Source: Motiliproteus sp.
GTDB taxonomy: Bacteria > Pseudomonadota > Gammaproteobacteria > Pseudomonadales > Balneatricaceae
Direction of reading: 5' to 3'
DNA length: 64,000 bases
Assembly: GCA_026196225.1 (NCBI GenBank)
Contig: JAPHRD010000020.1
Coordinates: forward strand, 1 to 64,000
Below, in pieces: positions 1-10,950 of this stretch. Below the pieces are notes generated by a model. The model saw nothing but the letters and a program-made list of their open reading frames with translations. It had not been told where the DNA came from and did no database searches. The translations under genes were made by a program, and so were the position numbers. How positions within the stretch are numbered: position 1 is the stretch's first letter; each line of letters opens with the position of its first letter.

Positions 1-163
1 ACATTAGCGCAGACCACCCTCGTCATCGCAATCAGCTATTGCAACAACGAGGGGAACCATACATTTTTGTTTCCATACACCAATTCCAAAACGGATAATG
101 CTTTTACACCTTTCGGTTTTTTACCTTACTGACTGTATAGGGTAGGTACTAGGCTTAAGGCAT
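1..163. other. Window-edge non-annotated stretch
   Basis: No gene can be assigned. On the plus strand frame 3 is open from the window edge to a TAA at 96-98, and frame 1 is open to a TGA near 130. Either could be the tail of a gene that lies mostly outside the window, but neither reading recalls a known family. There is no clear terminator on the plus strand here. Confidence 0.2.
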
Positions 164-189
164 AAAAAAGGCCGCAGATGCGGCCTTTT
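164..189 (-). terminator. Rho-independent terminator of sthA
   Basis: A perfect 10-bp stem (AAAAGGCCGC, loop AGAT, GCGGCCTTTT) lies about 20 bases past the sthA stop codon. Read on the minus strand, the stem runs into a T-rich tail, as expected for an intrinsic terminator. Confidence 0.85.
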
Positions 190-209
190 CTTATCTACTG
201 CAGATACCG

Positions 210-1610
210 TTAGATATTGGCGATCCGATTCAGACCGGCAATCGCAGCGATCCGGAAGGCTTCTGCCATAGTCGGGTAATTGAAGGTAGTGTTGACGAAA
301 TACTTGATGGTATTCGCCTCCCCTTGCTGATTCATGATCGCCTGGCCGATATGGATAATCTCTGAAGCACGGTCACCGAAACAGTGAATGCCGAGAATTT
401 CCAAAGTTTCACGGTGGAATAGAATCTTCAGCATCCCCACGGTTTCACCGGAAATATGAGCACGGGCGATATCCTTGAAGAACGCCTGCCCCACTTCGTA
501 AGGCACCTTGGCCTCGGTTAGCTCTATCTCGGTTTTACCCACAGAGCTGATCTCTGGAATGGTGTAGATTCCGGTAGGGACTTCAGATACAAAGTGGAAA
601 TCTTCCGCTTTCAGCAGGTCGGTACTGGCTGCACGCCCCTGATCCAATGCCGCAGAAGCCAAACTGGGCCAGCCTACTACATCACCGGCGGCGTAGACAC
701 CATCGACATTGGTTCGGTAGTGATCATCCACCTCAAGCTGGCCACGGCTGTTAGGCTCCACGCCAATATTTTCCAGCCCCATGTTATCGGTATTACCGGT
801 ACGGCCATTACACCATAGGAATGCATCCGCACGGATCTTCTTACCGGATTTCAGGGTCATCAGCACACCGTGATCATCCCCTTCAATGGTCTCGTACTCT
901 TCGTTATGGCGGATCTTACAACCATGGTTGCGAAGGTGATAACTCAGCGCATCGGAGATCTCGTCATCGAGGAAGGATAGTAATCGATCGCGGTTATCGA
1001 TCAGGTCAACCTTAACGCCCAAGCCACCAAAAATAGAGGCGTACTCACAGCCGATTACACCGGCTCCATAGACAATCAGGGTGCGAGGTGTGTGTTCGAG
1101 TTTAAGAATGCTGTCGGAGTTGTAGATCCGCGGGTGATTGAAGTCCACATCGGGTGGCGTGTAAGGGCGTGATCCCGTAGCAATAACTACATGCTCCGCC
1201 TTCAATACATCTTTGCCCTTATCTGAATGCTCGACGGTGATGGTCTTGGCATCGTCAAATTTGGCTTGACCAAAATAGACATCAATACGGTTTCGAGCGT
1301 AGAAACCGGTACGAATCATCACCTGATTGGTAATCACCTTTTCCGCACGCTTTAACACCTTGGGAAAAGAGAACCAGCGAGGCTCGCCGATATCACGAAA
1401 CATGGGGTTAGTGTTGAACTCGATGATCTGTTTCACCGAATGACGCAGCGCTTTTGAGGGGATGGTGCCCATGTGGGTACAGTTACCACCCACTTGGTCG
1501 TGGCTTTCAACCACAGCCACGCGTTTCCCCTTTTTCGCCAGGTTCATTGCCGCCCCTTCACCAGCGGGTCCTGAGCCGATTACCACTACATCGTATTCGT
1601 AAACTGCCAT
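210..1610 (-). CDS. sthA: Soluble pyridine nucleotide transhydrogenase
   Basis: A cytoplasmic FAD flavoprotein of 466 residues that moves hydride between NADPH and NAD+, balancing the two pools. An N-terminal FAD-binding GSGPAG lies at residues 12-17, a second dinucleotide fold carries GAGVIG near 180, and a C-terminal FAD contact AAGDVVG lies near 310. The family belongs to the disulfide reductases but has lost the redox disulfide. Here Cys44 is kept in [13 protein letters not shown] while the position of the second Cys is Thr49, which is normal for Sth proteins. The start has a strong GGGGGA ribosome site 5 bases upstream. The gene has its own terminator and sits 140 bp downstream of the nqr operon on the same strand, so it may also receive read-through. 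Length and motifs make the call firm. Confidence 0.96.
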   Translation of the reverse strand: MAVYEYDVVVIGSGPAGEGAAMNLAKKGKRVAVVESHDQVGGNCTHMGTIPSKALRHSVKQIIEFNTNPMFRDIGEPRWFSFPKVLKRAEKVITNQVMIRTGFYARNRIDVYFGQAKFDDAKTITVEHSDKGKDVLKAEHVVIATGSRPYTPPDVDFNHPRIYNSDSILKLEHTPRTLIVYGAGVIGCEYASIFGGLGVKVDLIDNRDRLLSFLDDEISDALSYHLRNHGCKIRHNEEYETIEGDDHGVLMTLKSGKKIRADAFLWCNGRTGNTDNMGLENIGVEPNSRGQLEVDDHYRTNVDGVYAAGDVVGWPSLASAALDQGRAASTDLLKAEDFHFVSEVPTGIYTIPEISSVGKTEIELTEAKVPYEVGQAFFKDIARAHISGETVGMLKILFHRETLEILGIHCFGDRASEIIHIGQAIMNQQGEANTIKYFVNTTFNYPTMAEAFRIAAIAGLNRIANI

Positions 1611-1645
1611 CTAATCCCCCAAATATTCGCGCGTTATGTTTGTTA

Positions 1646-1690
1646 CGGCTCCACAACTATCAGGATCGCACGTATTCCTAGTTGTGGCCG
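1646..1690. repeat. Long inverted repeat in the nqrM-sthA spacer
   Basis: CCACAACTA (1651-1659) and TAGTTGTGG (1679-1687) are perfect 9-bp inverted arms around a 19-base spacer. The outer CGG/CCG adds three more pairs after a 2-base bulge. No T-run follows on either strand, so it does not look like a terminator. It lies just upstream of the sthA start and could be an operator or an mRNA hairpin. A TTGACT -35-like box for sthA is at 1711-1716 on the minus strand, but no good -10 follows it. Confidence 0.5.
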
Positions 1691-1750
1691 TTAATTTGTG
1701 TCAGGGTATAAGTCAACTCTGCGTCTATGACGCTCTCCGGTGAGCTGATT

Positions 1751-2005
1751 TTAGTCCTTGGATTGTTTCAGTTCGTAGGCCACGTTATCTTCCGTCTGCT
1801 GCTGGGCTAGCGCCTCGGCCTCTTCCTCTTTTTCACACTTGTTGGGGTCATCGCCACACACAGGGCAGATATAGTCCTTCTCCCCCAGCGCCGCGCTGAC
1901 GCCACCACAGGAACCCTTAATAGGCTTGCGACCCATAATCACGCCGATTGACATGGCCGCGATCAACACGCCCAAGACTACAATCGCCAAAATAACCGTT
2001 TCCAT
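1751..2005 (-). CDS. nqrM: Na+-NQR maturation protein NqrM
   Basis: A small 84-residue inner-membrane protein with one N-terminal membrane helix (about residues 3-23) and a cytoplasmic Cys-rich tail. Four cysteines (33, 47, 50 and 57, in GSCGG, CPVC and NKC) match the DUF539/NqrM family, which is needed to deliver or place iron for the membrane iron centre between NqrD and NqrE. It is the last gene of nqrABCDEF-apbE-nqrM, 9 bp after apbE, the usual place for it. The final 25 residues are acidic and Gln-rich and do not look conserved. Confidence 0.93.
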   Translation of the reverse strand: METVILAIVVLGVLIAAMSIGVIMGRKPIKGSCGGVSAALGEKDYICPVCGDDPNKCEKEEEAEALAQQQTEDNVAYELKQSKD

Positions 2006-2014
2006 AGTACTACC

Positions 2015-3061
2015 TCACTGCATTAAGAAGGGTTCAAACTCAGATGTATAGGTCTCGACAAAGCCCTGTTCGGATTTGCTGATAAAGAACGCGGCAATGT
2101 TATGTTGCTTTGCCAACGCCAGACCTTTCTCCTGCCCCAATACCATCATAGCCGTTGCTAGCGCATCTGCGCGGGCGCAGGACGGATCCAGAATGGTCAC
2201 CGATGCCAACTTGTGGAGAATCGGTCGCCCGGTAGCCGGATCGATGGTGTGGGAAAAACGAACCCCATTCTGTTCAAAATAATTACGGTAATCGCCAGAG
2301 GTGGCAATCGCCGTATTTTTTACGTCGATAATTTTCTGAATCGCTCGTTGCCCTACTACGGGGCTTTCTACGGCAATTCGCCAGGGTGTGCCATCCGGTT
2401 TTAAACCCTGGGCTTTTAGCTCGCCCCCCACCTCGACCAGAAAACTATCAACTTGTTCACTAATCACTTTGGCAACAGCATCCACCGCATAACCTTTGGC
2501 AATAGCCGACAGATCCAAATAAGCAGATTGGGTCTTACGTATTGCCGATGGTTGTGGACGCGTTTCCAGCGACTGGTAACCAATTGATTGCAGCAGTTCA
2601 TCGATCTGCTGCTGATCGGGAGATTTAGATATAACGCCGCCGGGGCCGAATCCCCAGAGATTGACCAACGGGCCAACCGTCATATCAAAAGCACCTGATG
2701 TCTGTTTACTGATCTCTAAACCCAATTCCACCACCTGACGAGTTTCATCGGATATTGCGAACCACTGTCCATTTTCTGCCTGATTAAAACGACTCAGTTC
2801 AGAATCCACTTGATAGGTGGACATGCGGGATTCGATGCGGTCCAGCTCCCCTTGGATGGCCGTCTTCAGTGCAGAGAGATCGTCAGTTTGAAGTGCTACC
2901 ACCTTGACGGTATAGCTGGTGCCCATGGTGGCACCGGAGAGTGCATGTACGACTTTTTGTGGCGTCTCGTTGGAGTCGCTACAGCCGGTTAGCGCCGAAC
3001 TGACCAGTGCAAGCACCAGCAGTCCGGCGAAAACCGTTTTAAGTTGTCGAGCAATTATCAA
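2015..3061 (-). CDS. apbE: FAD:protein FMN transferase (flavinylates NqrB/NqrC)
   Basis: An exported lipoprotein that attaches FMN through a phosphodiester bond to threonines in Dxx(S/A)GAT motifs of target proteins. Here the obvious targets are NqrB and NqrC encoded upstream. A signal peptide ends in lipobox LTGC near residue 27. The body shows family motifs GATMGTSY, the GAFDMTVGPLVNLWG stretch, a DLSAIAKGYAVD segment and VEVGGEL. The 348-residue length is normal. The chosen start is a TTG at 3059-3061 with no strong ribosome site, and translation is probably coupled to nqrF, which ends 21 bp upstream. No ATG fits before the signal peptide. Confidence 0.94.
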   Translation of the reverse strand: MIIARQLKTVFAGLLVLALVSSALTGCSDSNETPQKVVHALSGATMGTSYTVKVVALQTDDLSALKTAIQGELDRIESRMSTYQVDSELSRFNQAENGQWFAISDETRQVVELGLEISKQTSGAFDMTVGPLVNLWGFGPGGVISKSPDQQQIDELLQSIGYQSLETRPQPSAIRKTQSAYLDLSAIAKGYAVDAVAKVISEQVDSFLVEVGGELKAQGLKPDGTPWRIAVESPVVGQRAIQKIIDVKNTAIATSGDYRNYFEQNGVRFSHTIDPATGRPILHKLASVTILDPSCARADALATAMMVLGQEKGLALAKQHNIAAFFISKSEQGFVETYTSEFEPFLMQ

Positions 3062-3082
3062 AATCGCTTAACCACTTAGTCC

Positions 3083-4306
3083 TTATCCGCCGAAGTCATC
3101 AAGCAGGATGTTTTCACGTTCAACACCCAGGTCTTCCAACATCTTGATAACGGCAGAGGTCATCATTGGCGGTCCACACATGTAGAACTCACAATCTTCA
3201 GGCGCTTCGTGGTCCTTCAGATAGTTTTCGTACAGTACATTGTGGATAAAGCCTGTGTAGCCTTCCCAGTTGTCTTCAGGAAGCGGATCGGACAGAGCCA
3301 AATGCCACTTGAAGTTCTCGTTATCAGCAGCCAACTGGTCAAACTCTTCTCCGTAGAAGGCTTCACGCATGGAGCGTGCACCGTACCAGTAAGAGATCTT
3401 ACGGCTAGAGCTGAGACGCTTAAGCTGATCAAAGATATGAGAACGCATCGGGGCCATACCAGCACCACCACCAACGAACACCATCTCTGCGTCAGTATCT
3501 TTAGCAAAGAACTCACCAAAGGGACCGTATACAGTCACTTTGTCGCCTTGCTTGAGGCTAAATACGTAAGAAGACATCTGCCCAGGAGGCAGGTCATCAC
3601 GACCTGGAGGCGGAGTCGCAACACGAATGTTGAACTTAACTACACCACGCTCTTCCGGGTAATTAGCCATGGAATAGGCACGGATAACAGGCTCGTCAAC
3701 TTTCGAGACATAACGCCAGATATCGAACTTATCCCAATCTTCGTGATATTCCTCGTCGATTTCAAAGTCTTTATACGCTGCTACGTGAGCAGGACATTCC
3801 AGCTGAACGTAACCACCGGCACGGAAGTCTACGTTTTCACCTTCAGGCAGACGCAAGGTCAGCTCTTTGATGAACGTAGCTACGTTGGGGTTAGAATCAA
3901 CCGTACATTCCCACTTCTTAACGCCGAAGACTTCGTCTTCAACTTCTACTTTCATATCCTGCTTAACAGCAACCTGACAGGACAGACGCCAGCCTTCACG
4001 CCTTTCACCCTTGGTAAAGTGGCCTTCTTCGGTCGGCAGCATCTCGCCACCGCCCTCTTCGACAATACACTTACACTGAGCGCAAGTACCACCACCACCA
4101 CAAGCGGAGGATAGAAAGATGCCTTGACCGGCCAGAGTCTGCAGCAGTTTACCGCCTGCAGGAACCTTAATCGCCTTTTCAGGATCACCATTGATGTCAA
4201 TTGTCACATCACCGCTGTTTACCAGCTTGGCGCGAGCGAACAAAATCACCGCTACCAGAGCCAGTACCACAGCTGTGAACATGATTACACCGAGTATAAT
4301 TTCCAT
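3083..4306 (-). CDS. nqrF: Na+-translocating NADH:quinone reductase subunit F
   Basis: The electron entry subunit: it oxidises NADH and passes electrons from FAD through a [2Fe-2S] centre into the pump. One N-terminal membrane helix (residues 3-24) is followed by a plant-ferredoxin-type domain with ligands Cys69, Cys75, Cys78 and Cys110. The ferredoxin-reductase module then shows the FAD-binding RAYSMANYP near residue 210 and a nucleotide-binding GGGAGMAP near 280, with a terminal aromatic-free DDFGG tail. The 407-residue length is typical. It starts at an ATG 37 bp after nqrE. All catalytic features are present. Confidence 0.97.
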   Translation of the reverse strand: MEIILGVIMFTAVVLALVAVILFARAKLVNSGDVTIDINGDPEKAIKVPAGGKLLQTLAGQGIFLSSACGGGGTCAQCKCIVEEGGGEMLPTEEGHFTKGERREGWRLSCQVAVKQDMKVEVEDEVFGVKKWECTVDSNPNVATFIKELTLRLPEGENVDFRAGGYVQLECPAHVAAYKDFEIDEEYHEDWDKFDIWRYVSKVDEPVIRAYSMANYPEERGVVKFNIRVATPPPGRDDLPPGQMSSYVFSLKQGDKVTVYGPFGEFFAKDTDAEMVFVGGGAGMAPMRSHIFDQLKRLSSSRKISYWYGARSMREAFYGEEFDQLAADNENFKWHLALSDPLPEDNWEGYTGFIHNVLYENYLKDHEAPEDCEFYMCGPPMMTSAVIKMLEDLGVERENILLDDFGG

Positions 4307-4343
4307 GTTCGTTTAACCTTTACTGAATCGAACACCGCACAGC

Positions 4344-4952
4344 TTAGAGCTGCACCCCAGAGAAAGACATGAAGCCCAGAGACATCAAACCTACAGTGAT
4401 GAAGGTGATGCCCAGACCACGAAGGCCGTGAGGCACATCGCTGTACTTCAGCTTCTCGCGGATACCAGCCAGTGCAGTTATTGCCAATGCCCAGCCGACA
4501 CCTGCACCAACGCCGTAGACGATGGATTCACCGAAATTGTAATCACGCTCAACCATGAAGAGCGCAGCACCCATGATGGCGCAGTTTACAGTGATCAGTG
4601 GCAGGAAAACGCCCAGCGCGTTGTAGAGCGCAGGAACGAATTTATCCAGCAACATTTCCAGGATCTGTACAATCGCCGCGATAACGCCGATATAGGAGAT
4701 CAGACCCAGGAAGCTCAGATCTACATTGGGCAGACCGGCCCAAGCCAGGGCGCCATCAGCCAGTAAAGTACTGTAGATCAGGTTATTAACCGGAACTGTG
4801 ATACCCAGTACAAATATGACCGCAATACCTAGACCGATAGCCGTTTTAACTTTCTTGGAGATCGCGATGAAGGTACACATCCCCAAGAAGAACGCGAGTG
4901 CCATGTTCTCGATAAAGATCGATTTAACGAACAGGCTAATATAATGTTCCAT
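4344..4952 (-). CDS. nqrE: Na+-translocating NADH:quinone reductase subunit E
   Basis: An inner-membrane subunit of 202 residues with six predicted helices. It is homologous to NqrD but inserted in the opposite orientation. The NqrD/NqrE pair holds a membrane iron centre between them. Visible family features include the N-terminal [19 protein letters not shown] segment with a charged pair in the first helix and the [10 protein letters not shown] segment, which carries the conserved Cys of the iron site. It lies 14 bp after nqrD in the operon. Length and hydropathy are ordinary. Confidence 0.97.
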   Translation of the reverse strand: MEHYISLFVKSIFIENMALAFFLGMCTFIAISKKVKTAIGLGIAVIFVLGITVPVNNLIYSTLLADGALAWAGLPNVDLSFLGLISYIGVIAAIVQILEMLLDKFVPALYNALGVFLPLITVNCAIMGAALFMVERDYNFGESIVYGVGAGVGWALAITALAGIREKLKYSDVPHGLRGLGITFITVGLMSLGFMSFSGVQL

Positions 4953-4966
4953 AACTCAATCGCTCC

Positions 4967-5614
4967 TTACTTGGTGTTGGGGGCCAGAGTGAAGTCCGGC
5001 TTCTCAACCTGTTTGCTCTTCCACGCACGCAGACCCCAGATCATCAGACCGATGACGAAGAATGCAGAGGGAGGAAGCAGCATCAGACCGTTAGCCACGT
5101 ACCAGCCGCCATTGTTGACCAGAGAGAAGATCTCAAAGCCAAACAGCGAACCCGCACCGAACAATTCACGGATGAAACCAACAAACAGCAGTACCGCGCC
5201 ATAACCCAAACCGTTACCGATACCATCCATAAAGCTGATAGCTGGTGGGTTTTTCATAGCGAATGCTTCAGCACGACCCATTACGATACAGTTGGTGATA
5301 ATAAGACCAACGAATACCGACAGCTGCTTAGACAGCTCATAGGCAAAGGCTTTCAGCACCTGATCCACCACGATTACCAATGAGGCGATGATGGTCATCT
5401 GAACGATAATCCGAATGTTATTCGGAATATGGTTACGGATCATGGATACAAACAGGTTGGAAAATGCGGTTACCACGATAACCGCCAAACTCATGACCAG
5501 CGCCACATTAAGGCTGCTGGTTACGGCCAGTGCGGAACAGATACCCAGAATCTGCAAAGCGATCGGGTTGTTCTCAAATACTGGTTCCGTTACGACTTTT
5601 TTCATCTCAGACAT
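4967..5614 (-). CDS. nqrD: Na+-translocating NADH:quinone reductase subunit D
   Basis: A 215-residue inner-membrane subunit with six helices, partner of NqrE around the membrane iron site. The [13 protein letters not shown] stretch, about halfway along, carries the conserved Cys. The protein begins with a short cytoplasmic arm before the first helix ([17 protein letters not shown]). It starts 3 bp after nqrC, which implies translational coupling. Nothing is unusual. Confidence 0.97.
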   Translation of the reverse strand: MSEMKKVVTEPVFENNPIALQILGICSALAVTSSLNVALVMSLAVIVVTAFSNLFVSMIRNHIPNNIRIIVQMTIIASLVIVVDQVLKAFAYELSKQLSVFVGLIITNCIVMGRAEAFAMKNPPAISFMDGIGNGLGYGAVLLFVGFIRELFGAGSLFGFEIFSLVNNGGWYVANGLMLLPPSAFFVIGLMIWGLRAWKSKQVEKPDFTLAPNTK

Positions 5615-5617
5615 GGC

Positions 5618-6397
5618 TTACACCTCCCCTGCGCGCAGTTTGACCAGGAACGGCGAGTAACCGTTTTCGCTGAGCCAGAACTTAACCAGATTAGTAACAC
5701 CGACAGAGGTCAGAGTCGCACCCGCCAGACCATCGATCTGGTGAGCTGCGTTTTTACCAGCAGGATCTACTTTACCTTTGATCAAGCCAATCGCAGCACT
5801 GTCAAAGTTGTCGCCGTAGACTTTCTTGCCTTTCCACTGACCTTTCCAGTTGGGGTTGTCCACTTCACCACCCAATCCAGGTGTTTCAGCGTGAGAGTAA
5901 AAGCCCAGACCCACAACGGTGTTGAAGTCACCTTCCAGTGCCACAAAGCCGTACAGCGTCGACCACAGACCCTTACCGTGAATCGGCAGGATCAGCTTCT
6001 CGATCTCGTCACCGTTTTTAACCATATAAACGGTCTTGTAACGAGCGTGCTGCTTGATACCAGCAATATCCTTATCACCCAGAGCAACAGACTGCTTAGG
6101 ATCTTTAGCAGCCTTCATCTCGTCATAGGTCATAGGATCGATATCATCGGCCCAGGTGTAGGAGGTCATATCCAGGACTTTGGCGGTGACATTGTTGTCA
6201 AACAACTCATCAACAGTCTTGCTGGGATCAACCAGATCAGCCGCAGCCAGGATGTTAGTTTTACGGTCCAACGCTTTGTTGGCCAATTGCTGAGGTTTCA
6301 GCGCTACCGCGGCGGCGGATACAAATACCGCACAGACGACACACAGCGATACTGAAACCAGCAGCGTTTTGGAGATAGTATCGTTATTAGCTGGCAT
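5618..6397 (-). CDS. nqrC: Na+-translocating NADH:quinone reductase subunit C
   Basis: A periplasm-facing subunit that carries covalent FMN. A single N-terminal membrane helix (about residues 10-32) precedes an FMN-bind domain. The flavinylation motif DGLAGATLT is near the C-terminus, with the expected FMN-bearing residue at Thr228. The ORF track starts at 6430, but the ATG at 6397 is preferred: it has a GGAGG ribosome site 9 bases upstream, gives the usual N-terminus, and cuts the overlap with nqrB from 44 to 11 bp. The motif has Ala where Ser often stands before GAT, which the ApbE motif tolerates. It yields 259 residues. Confidence 0.96.
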   Translation of the reverse strand: MPANNDTISKTLLVSVSLCVVCAVFVSAAAVALKPQQLANKALDRKTNILAAADLVDPSKTVDELFDNNVTAKVLDMTSYTWADDIDPMTYDEMKAAKDPKQSVALGDKDIAGIKQHARYKTVYMVKNGDEIEKLILPIHGKGLWSTLYGFVALEGDFNTVVGLGFYSHAETPGLGGEVDNPNWKGQWKGKKVYGDNFDSAAIGLIKGKVDPAGKNAAHQIDGLAGATLTSVGVTNLVKFWLSENGYSPFLVKLRAGEV

Positions 6398-7595
6398 TAC
6401 GTGCGATCCTCCGCTTAATGTTGGCTTCAACCACGAAGTAGTCGATCAACGGCGCAAACAGATTGGCAAACAGAATGGCCAACATCATGCCTTCTGGGAA
6501 TGCCGGGTTGACCACACGGATCAGAACCACCATTACACCGATCAGACCACCGAACCACCACTTACCGAGATTGGTCATGGATGCAGAAACCGGATCCGTC
6601 GCCATAAACATCATACCGAAGGCGAAACCACCCAGAACAAAGTGCCACCAGAAAGGCATGCTCAGCATTGGGTTGCTATCAGAACCGATCAGGTTGAACA
6701 GCAAGCTCATGGCTACCATACCGATGAAGACACCGGCAACAATGCGCCAGGCAGCGATGCGGAAGAACATCAGCAGCGCACCACCGATCAGGATCGCCAG
6801 GGTGCTTACTTCGCCCACAGAACCTTGAATGGTACCAACGAAAGCATCCATCCAAGTAATGTTATTGGCCAGAATAGCTTCCACACCACCAGTCTGAGCC
6901 AGACCCAGAGGCGTCGCACCAGCGAAGCCGTCAACAGCAGTCCAGATCGCGTCACCTGACATCTGTGCAGGGTAAGCGAAGAACAGGAACGCACGACCAG
7001 TCAACGCAGGGTTGAGGAAGTTCTTACCTGTACCACCAAACACCTCTTTACCGATCACAACACCGAAGCTAATGCCCAGTGCCACTTCCCACAAAGGAAT
7101 CGTAGGAGGCAAGATCAAAGAGAACAGGATGGAAGTTACGAAGAAACCTTCGTTAACTTCGTGGCCACGTTTCATGGCGAAGAGAACTTCCCAGAAACCA
7201 CCCACAATAAAGGTTACGGCATAGATAGGTACCCAATAGGTAGCACCGTAAATAATGTTGTCCCAGATGCTACTGGCATCATGTCCCGCCAGGGAACCGA
7301 TGATGGCACCACGCCAGCCTTCCGCTTCGGTCAGGCCCATGGCCGCCATCGCTTCGTTGGCTTGCAAGCCGATGTTGTACATACCGGCAAAAACCGCGGG
7401 GAATGTACACATCCAAACCAGGATCATCATGCGCTTCAGGTCAACCATGTCACGAACGTGAGAGGCTGTCTTGGTTACATGACCTGGGGTGTAGAAAATG
7501 GTATCAGCCGCTTCATAAAGGGCGTACCAGTTTTCGTACTTACCGCCTTTATGGAAATGCGGCTCCATTTTATCGAGAATATTACGAATACTCAT
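6387..7595 (-). CDS. nqrB: Na+-translocating NADH:quinone reductase subunit B
   Basis: The main sodium-channel subunit, 402 residues, with a cytoplasmic N-terminal arm of about 55 residues and many membrane helices. It carries the second covalent FMN at Thr228 in [10 protein letters not shown] and the family [17 protein letters not shown] stretch ahead of it. Riboflavin and ubiquinone sites lie in or beside this subunit in the family. It starts 2 bp after nqrA and overlaps nqrC, so expression is tightly coupled. Length and motifs are typical. Confidence 0.97.
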   Translation of the reverse strand: MSIRNILDKMEPHFHKGGKYENWYALYEAADTIFYTPGHVTKTASHVRDMVDLKRMMILVWMCTFPAVFAGMYNIGLQANEAMAAMGLTEAEGWRGAIIGSLAGHDASSIWDNIIYGATYWVPIYAVTFIVGGFWEVLFAMKRGHEVNEGFFVTSILFSLILPPTIPLWEVALGISFGVVIGKEVFGGTGKNFLNPALTGRAFLFFAYPAQMSGDAIWTAVDGFAGATPLGLAQTGGVEAILANNITWMDAFVGTIQGSVGEVSTLAILIGGALLMFFRIAAWRIVAGVFIGMVAMSLLFNLIGSDSNPMLSMPFWWHFVLGGFAFGMMFMATDPVSASMTNLGKWWFGGLIGVMVVLIRVVNPAFPEGMMLAILFANLFAPLIDYFVVEANIKRRIARNAS

Positions 7596-7597
7596 TA

Positions 7598-8953
<1,356 letters not shown>

Positions 8954-9140
8954 TTACTTTTTGGTTACCTAATGACCACATCTACTGGCTTGCAGCAACT
9001 GCACTTAACGACCACGGGGTAACCCGCCAAAAAAATCCGCCCAAGTATAAAGATTTGGGGGGTTTTTTACCACTAGACCAAGGAGGAATTTGGGATCAGT
9101 TTTTGACATTCTTCCTGATCTCCATCAATTACAGAAGGAC

Positions 9141-9172
9141 AAAAAAAAGCCGCTATCAATAGCGGCTTTTTC
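9141..9172 (-). terminator. Terminator of gap
   Basis: A perfect 11-bp stem (AAAAGCCGCTA, loop TCAA, TAGCGGCTTTT) sits about 20 bases beyond the gap stop codon and runs into a T8 tract on the minus strand. It separates gap transcription from the nqr operon. Confidence 0.88.
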
Positions 9173-9191
9173 TATGACTGAAGCTAGGGAA

Positions 9192-10622
9192 TTAAGCTTC
9201 GACAGGGAATGCCTTAAGGGTGGACTGGGTCACCTGTTGCAGCAGACGAACAACCTGACAACTATAACCGAACTCATTGTCGTACCAGACATAAACCACA
9301 CAGGAATCGCCATTGACGATAGTCGCCAGGCCATCGACGATACCGGCTGCACGAGAACCGACAAAGTCAGAAGATACAGCTTCTGGAGAGTTACTGTAGT
9401 CGATCTGCTTCTGAAGCTCAGAATGCAGCGCTGCATTACGCAGGTAATCGTTCAACTCGTCTTTAGTGGTTTCTTTTTCCAAGTTCAGGTTCAGAATCGC
9501 CATGGAAACATTCGGGGTCGGTACACGGATCGCGTTACCAGTCAGCTTGCCTTCCATCTCAGGCAAGGCCTTGGAAACCGCTTTCGCTGCACCCGTCTCG
9601 GTCAGAACCATGTTCAAACCAGCAGCACGACCGCGACGATCACCACTGTGGTAGTTATCGATCAGGTTCTGGTCGTTGGTGTAAGCGTGAACAGTTTCAA
9701 CATGACCATTCTTAACACCGTACTCATCATGCAGCTTCTTCAGAACCGGCGTGATGGCGTTAGTGGTACAGGAAGCTGCGGACAAGATCGCATCTTCAGC
9801 AGTAACGTCGCTATTGTTGACACCCATAACGATGTTCTTAACACCCTTACCAGGCGCTGTCAGCAATACGCGAGAAACGCCGTTAGCGCGCAGATGCAGT
9901 GACAGACCGTCGTGGTCACGCCACTTACCGGTGTTATCGACAACAACAGCGTTGCTGATACCGTATTGAGTGTAATCGATGGTGTCAGGGGCATCGGCGT
10001 AGATCACTTTGATCTGGTTGCCGTTTGCTACCAGCGCACTGTTTTCTTCATCAACACTGATCGTACCCAGGAAAGAACCGTGCACAGAGTCGCGACGCAG
10101 TAGGCTAGCACGCTTCTCCAGATCACCACCCTTACCGCGAACTACGATAGCGCGCAGACGCAGATTCTGACCACCGCCGGTCTTTTCGATCAGCAGACGG
10201 GCCAGCAGGCGACCGATACGGCCGAAACCGTAGAGAATGACATCGGTAGGCTCTGCCTGATCACCATTTTTCTTGGCACCAGCCAGCTCTTCATCCAAGA
10301 AAGCTTCCAGAGAGCGATCACCGCCTTCTTTCTTGAACTTGATAGCCAATTTGCCGATATCAACGTGAGCACGTGCCAGATCCATCTTATCCATGGCTTG
10401 CAGCACAGGATAGGTATCAGTAACGGACAACTCCTCACCTTCAACCTGGCGCACATACTTATGAGCTTTCAGGATATTGATAACGGATCGCTTTACGATG
10501 ATCTTACCGAGAACAGAAGTTTCCACTTCGCAATCACGATACAAGCGACCAATCACAGGGATCATTGATTCAGCGATAGCTTCACGTTCTTTCCAATCGG
10601 AAAAGATATTTTCTCGACTCAC
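9192..10622 (-). CDS. gap: Glyceraldehyde-3-phosphate dehydrogenase, long form
   Basis: A 476-residue member of the long GAPDH family, with about 125 extra N-terminal residues ahead of the usual catalytic module. The NAD(P)-binding GFGRIGR is at residues 132-138 and the catalytic Cys285 lies in SAASCTTN. A His is present downstream in the usual ETVHAYTNDQNLID segment. Known enzymes convert glyceraldehyde-3-phosphate and phosphate to 1,3-bisphosphoglycerate. The long forms of Pseudomonas and Vibrio stand next to mfd, as here, and are thought to differ from GapA in cofactor preference or direction, which I cannot settle from sequence. The N-terminal part is helical and charged and has no motif I recognise. 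It is monocistronic with its own terminator. Confidence 0.93.
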   Translation of the reverse strand: MSRENIFSDWKEREAIAESMIPVIGRLYRDCEVETSVLGKIIVKRSVINILKAHKYVRQVEGEELSVTDTYPVLQAMDKMDLARAHVDIGKLAIKFKKEGGDRSLEAFLDEELAGAKKNGDQAEPTDVILYGFGRIGRLLARLLIEKTGGGQNLRLRAIVVRGKGGDLEKRASLLRRDSVHGSFLGTISVDEENSALVANGNQIKVIYADAPDTIDYTQYGISNAVVVDNTGKWRDHDGLSLHLRANGVSRVLLTAPGKGVKNIVMGVNNSDVTAEDAILSAASCTTNAITPVLKKLHDEYGVKNGHVETVHAYTNDQNLIDNYHSGDRRGRAAGLNMVLTETGAAKAVSKALPEMEGKLTGNAIRVPTPNVSMAILNLNLEKETTKDELNDYLRNAALHSELQKQIDYSNSPEAVSSDFVGSRAAGIVDGLATIVNGDSCVVYVWYDNEFGYSCQVVRLLQQVTQSTLKAFPVEA

Positions 10623-10664
10623 AGGGCTACTCCAATGTCGTCAACAATAGATTTTGGAGCGCGT

Positions 10665-10693
10665 ATTATGCTCTTTTGACAAAGAGGGAGCAA
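10665..10693 (-). promoter_or_regulatory. Candidate sigma-70 promoter of gap
   Basis: On the minus strand TTGCTC (10688-10693) is followed after 17 bases by CATAAT (10665-10670), about 40 bases upstream of the gap start. The -10 matches 5 of 6 and the -35 is poor in its second half. Confidence 0.45.
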
Positions 10694-10869
10694 CGCCAAA
10701 AACCTATACTTTGGGTGCAGTGCAAAAGAACGAATTGATCAAACCCTGCGCAGCCTCCGTACAAAGAGGCCTACAGCTCAATCAACATCCTTTCTTGAAA
10801 TCCAATCATGGCGCACCATGCCACTCAGACAATATCCATACCGACCGAATTAACATTTCATAGAGCGGT

Positions 10870-10897
10870 TTGCTCCATCGGCAACTCAGGCTACAAT
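10870..10897 (+). promoter_or_regulatory. Candidate sigma-70 promoter of mfd
   Basis: TTGCTC (10870-10875), a 16-base spacer and TACAAT (10892-10897) lie about 55 bases upstream of the mfd ATG. The -35 is identical to the one proposed for gap on the other strand. Confidence 0.45.
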
Positions 10898-10950
10898 TCA
10901 CCCCCCTCTCCACTCCATTTTAAAACAGCGCAAAGAAACCTATTTTCCTG

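Larger units (their letters stand above)
10623..10950. other. Divergent gap/mfd promoter region
   Basis: A 328-bp spacer between two genes transcribed away from each other. It holds promoter candidates for both (listed separately). The 69-codon ORF that crosses it overlaps the gap promoter and resembles no family, so no gene is called. Confidence 0.7.

Noticed and set aside
210-1610. Loss of the second redox cysteine in SthA
   Set aside because: This looked like a defect, but soluble transhydrogenases normally lack the disulfide of the related reductases.
3209-4114. 301-codon ORF antisense to nqrF
   Set aside because: It lies fully within the well-supported nqrF gene, resembles no family and has no ribosome site; it is a shadow frame.
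5429-6355. 308-codon ORF antisense to nqrC/nqrD
   Set aside because: It spans two genes of the conserved nqr operon on the opposite strand and has no family features.
10654-10863. 69-codon ORF between gap and mfd
   Set aside because: It overlaps the gap promoter candidate, has no ribosome site and recalls no family.
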